Below are positions 4,727-5,965 of a stretch of 5,965 nucleotides of DNA, in pieces. The notes beneath the pieces are model-generated. The model had not been told where the DNA came from and searched no databases. It worked only from the letters and a program-made list of their open reading frames with translations. The position numbers and the translations under genes were made by a program. This DNA comes from Deltaproteobacteria bacterium (GTDB lineage Bacteria; Desulfobacterota; Desulfarculia; Adiutricales; Adiutricaceae), in the NCBI GenBank assembly GCA_031278835.1, contig JAITJP010000223.1, positions 1 through 5,965 on the forward strand. The letters are read 5' to 3'. Within the stretch, counting starts at the first letter, position 1. Each line of letters begins with the position of its first letter.

Positions 4727-4755
4727 AGTATACCTTTTTTAGGGCCTTTTGTGAA
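4727..4755 (-). promoter_or_regulatory. Promoter of tRNA-Ser
   Basis: On the minus strand TTCACA (complement of 4750-4755, five of six matches to TTGACA) and TATACT (complement of 4727-4732, five of six to TATAAT) are exactly 17 bp apart. The bases after the -10 box are GC-rich (GGTCCGGGCC), as is common for promoters of stable RNA genes under stringent control. The start would be near 4720, giving a leader of about 135 nt that contains array B and must be removed, presumably by RNase P at the tRNA 5' end. Confidence 0.65.
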
Positions 4756-4778
4756 GACGAAGGTATTGGTTTTTTTTT

Positions 4779-4820
4779 AAAAGCCCACCAGGCCGGAGGC
4801 TAATCGGTGGCCTGATGGGC
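4779..4820 (-). terminator. Terminator of amrS, overlapping its last codons
   Basis: On the minus strand GCCCATCAGGCC (complement of 4809-4820) pairs over 12 positions with GGCCTGGTGGGC (complement of 4783-4794), including one G-U pair, around a 14-nt loop. It is followed by TTTT and then a run of A. The left arm encodes the residues before the final Thr-Asp, and the stop codon TAG (4800-4802) sits in the loop. The T tract is short, but the stem is strong. Confidence 0.65.
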
Positions 4821-5867
4821 CTCAAAGGAAAAATGCCAACGGCCGGCGATTTTGGAGCGGCATTTGGGGCAAAGGCCGCCCTGGGTCAGGTCGTTTCTAA
4901 CCAAGGTAAAACCGTGGCGTTCGATTAGGCTTAGGCCGCAGCTGGGGCAAAAGGTATCGCCGTATTTGGGGCTAAAGGCGTTTCCGATGTAAACGTAGTT
5001 TAGGCCATTATTTTGGGCAATGTCTTTGGCCCTTTCCAGAGTCGAGATGGGCGTGGCCGGGATGTGCGATTGGCGGTGCCGGGGAAAAAACCTACTAATG
5101 TGCCAAGGCAGATCGGGACTTAGCGAGGCCAGATAGTAGGTCAGTTCTTCCAGCTCGCTGATGGAATCGTTTAGGCCCGGGATGATTAGGGTGGTCACTT
5201 CCACCCATAGGCCCAGCGACAAGGCCAGTTCGATGTTGTCTTTGACCACGCTTAGTTGGCCGCCGGCCACTTCGGCGTAAAACTTTTTGGTAAAACCCTT
5301 AAGGTCGATGTTCATGGCCACGACCTCCGGCGGCAGGGATTTTAAGAGCTCCGGGGACATGGAACCGTTGGTGACCCAGATGGAAGGCAGGCCGTTTAGG
5401 TAGGCTTCCTGGCCCAGATCAATGGCGTATTCCAGAAAAACGGTCGGTTCGCTATAGGTGAAAGACCAGCTGTCGGCCCCGTTGTCGAAAGCCATTTGGT
5501 TCAAACGGGCTATGGTCTTGGGGTTGTATTTGATGCCCGGCCAGGAGAGGCCTGGACGGCTAAGATCGTGATTTTGACAACCCAGGCAAGTAAAATTACA
5601 GCCCGGGGCCCCCACGGAAAAAGTCATGGAACCAGGTTGAAAGTGGTAGAGAGGTTTCTTTTCCACCGGATCCAAGGCCAAGGAAGCCGTATAGCCGTAG
5701 TTTAAGGTGTAGAGGATGCCGTTTTTGTTAACCCTCGATTGACAAAAGCCCCTTTTCCCGTCGGGAATGTCGCAACCGTGAAAGCAGGCCTGACAAGTTA
5801 CCGAGCCGGTTTTTTCATTTGATTTCCAAAACCGGGCCGGACGACCCATTAAAATTGAAGATGTCAC
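4800..5867 (-). CDS. amrS: AmmeMemoRadiSam system radical SAM enzyme AmrS
   Basis: The protein has 355 residues from the GTG at 5867. It is an iron-sulfur enzyme of the pyruvate formate-lyase activase-like radical SAM group. The cluster motif is C90-x3-C94-x2-C97 (PGCNFTCLGCQ). An N-terminal cysteine set (C25, C28, C32, C42, within CQACFHGC and GFC) and the 'LALDPVEKKPLYHF' stretch (63-76) are characteristic of AmrS. 'TYSEPT' (137-142), 'NIDLKGF' (186-192) and 'HISRFFP' (256-262) line the SAM-binding barrel. The C-terminus has YVYIGN (291-296) and a zinc-ribbon-like pair, C307/C310 and C333/C336. Length fits the family. AmrS is usually encoded with or near AMMECR1-like and Memo-like proteins; neither is in the window, and the modified substrate is not established. 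The start is uncertain: GTG 5867 follows the upstream stop by two bases, while ATG 5849 gives the more typical MGRPARFW start. Neither has a clear ribosome-binding site, so translational coupling is likely. Confidence 0.93.
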   Translation of the reverse strand: MTSSILMGRPARFWKSNEKTGSVTCQACFHGCDIPDGKRGFCQSRVNKNGILYTLNYGYTASLALDPVEKKPLYHFQPGSMTFSVGAPGCNFTCLGCQNHDLSRPGLSWPGIKYNPKTIARLNQMAFDNGADSWSFTYSEPTVFLEYAIDLGQEAYLNGLPSIWVTNGSMSPELLKSLPPEVVAMNIDLKGFTKKFYAEVAGGQLSVVKDNIELALSLGLWVEVTTLIIPGLNDSISELEELTYYLASLSPDLPWHISRFFPRHRQSHIPATPISTLERAKDIAQNNGLNYVYIGNAFSPKYGDTFCPSCGLSLIERHGFTLVRNDLTQGGLCPKCRSKIAGRWHFSFEAHQATD

Positions 5868-5869
5868 GG

Positions 5870-5965
5870 CTAAAACTCATTAAACATTATGGCGCCTATC
5901 TTTTGGCTGATGTCGGCGATGACCCAGTCCAAGGCTTCCGCTTCTTGCAATTCCACTTGACCTTG
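5870..5965 (-). CDS. Unidentified protein, C-terminal 31 residues (cut by window edge)
   Basis: The minus-strand frame is open from the right edge to TAG at 5870-5872 and ends ALDWVIADISQKIGAIMFNEF. GC-rich codons and only two bases between its stop and the amrS GTG mark it as the preceding gene of the same operon. The fragment is too short to assign a family. An AmmeMemoRadiSam partner would be the interesting possibility, but I cannot recognise it as one. Confidence 0.75.
   Translation of the reverse strand, partial: QGQVELQEAEALDWVIADISQKIGAIMFNEF

Noticed and set aside
5496..5705. 69-codon plus-strand frame
   Set aside because: It lies fully opposite amrS, whose motifs are intact in the minus frame.

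Overview
This 6 kb window comes from a bacterial chromosome with two very different base compositions. Most of the readable genes are GC-rich and full of GGCC tetranucleotides. They are separated by long AT-rich, gene-poor stretches that hold small palindromes, short tandem repeats and fragments that look like decayed genes. An AmrS-type radical SAM enzyme, a periplasmic DUF4198 protein, an IS630-type transposase and the eroded intergenic DNA together would fit an anaerobic proteobacterium or Desulfobacterota-like organism under relaxed or reductive evolution. That is a weak inference, because no phylogenetic marker protein is present.

Layout. Bases 1-124 (minus) are the first 41 codons of an IS630-family transposase that runs off the left edge. 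A strong minus-strand hairpin terminator lies just upstream of it (about 179-218). Bases 220-984 carry no intact gene. They hold a cluster of perfect short palindromes (420-538), a 13-bp tandem array (591-681) and a short peptide relic (751-841). A 330-codon, AT-rich, secreted or membrane-anchored protein of unknown function lies on the minus strand (1265-2257), with its own promoter, ribosome-binding site and probable terminator. It contains a GC-rich, palindrome-rich segment that looks inserted in frame. Bases 2308-3480 are again without an intact gene. They include what may be the broken 5' end of a cytidylate-kinase-like gene (about 2895-2948) and an AT-rich hairpin with a T tract (3151-3181).

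The right half is better preserved. A DUF4198-type periplasmic protein with a Pro-Glu-Ala-rich linker is on the plus strand (3508-4389). It converges on a complete tRNA-Ser(CGA) gene on the minus strand (4493-4585), and a hairpin between them terminates the tRNA transcript. The tRNA has a good promoter about 140 bp upstream (4727-4755). The leader between promoter and tRNA is occupied by a second 13-bp tandem array with runs of G (4622-4687). Upstream of that on the minus strand are amrS (4800-5867) and, two bases before it, the C-terminal 31 codons of an unidentified gene that runs off the right edge. These two look like one operon, ended by a terminator whose left arm lies inside the amrS coding sequence.

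No complete novel defence or mobile system is visible. The most unusual signals are the two 13-bp arrays with a shared GGG-N3-ACCTA pattern, the array placed inside a tRNA leader, and the palindromic in-frame insert in the AT-rich gene.
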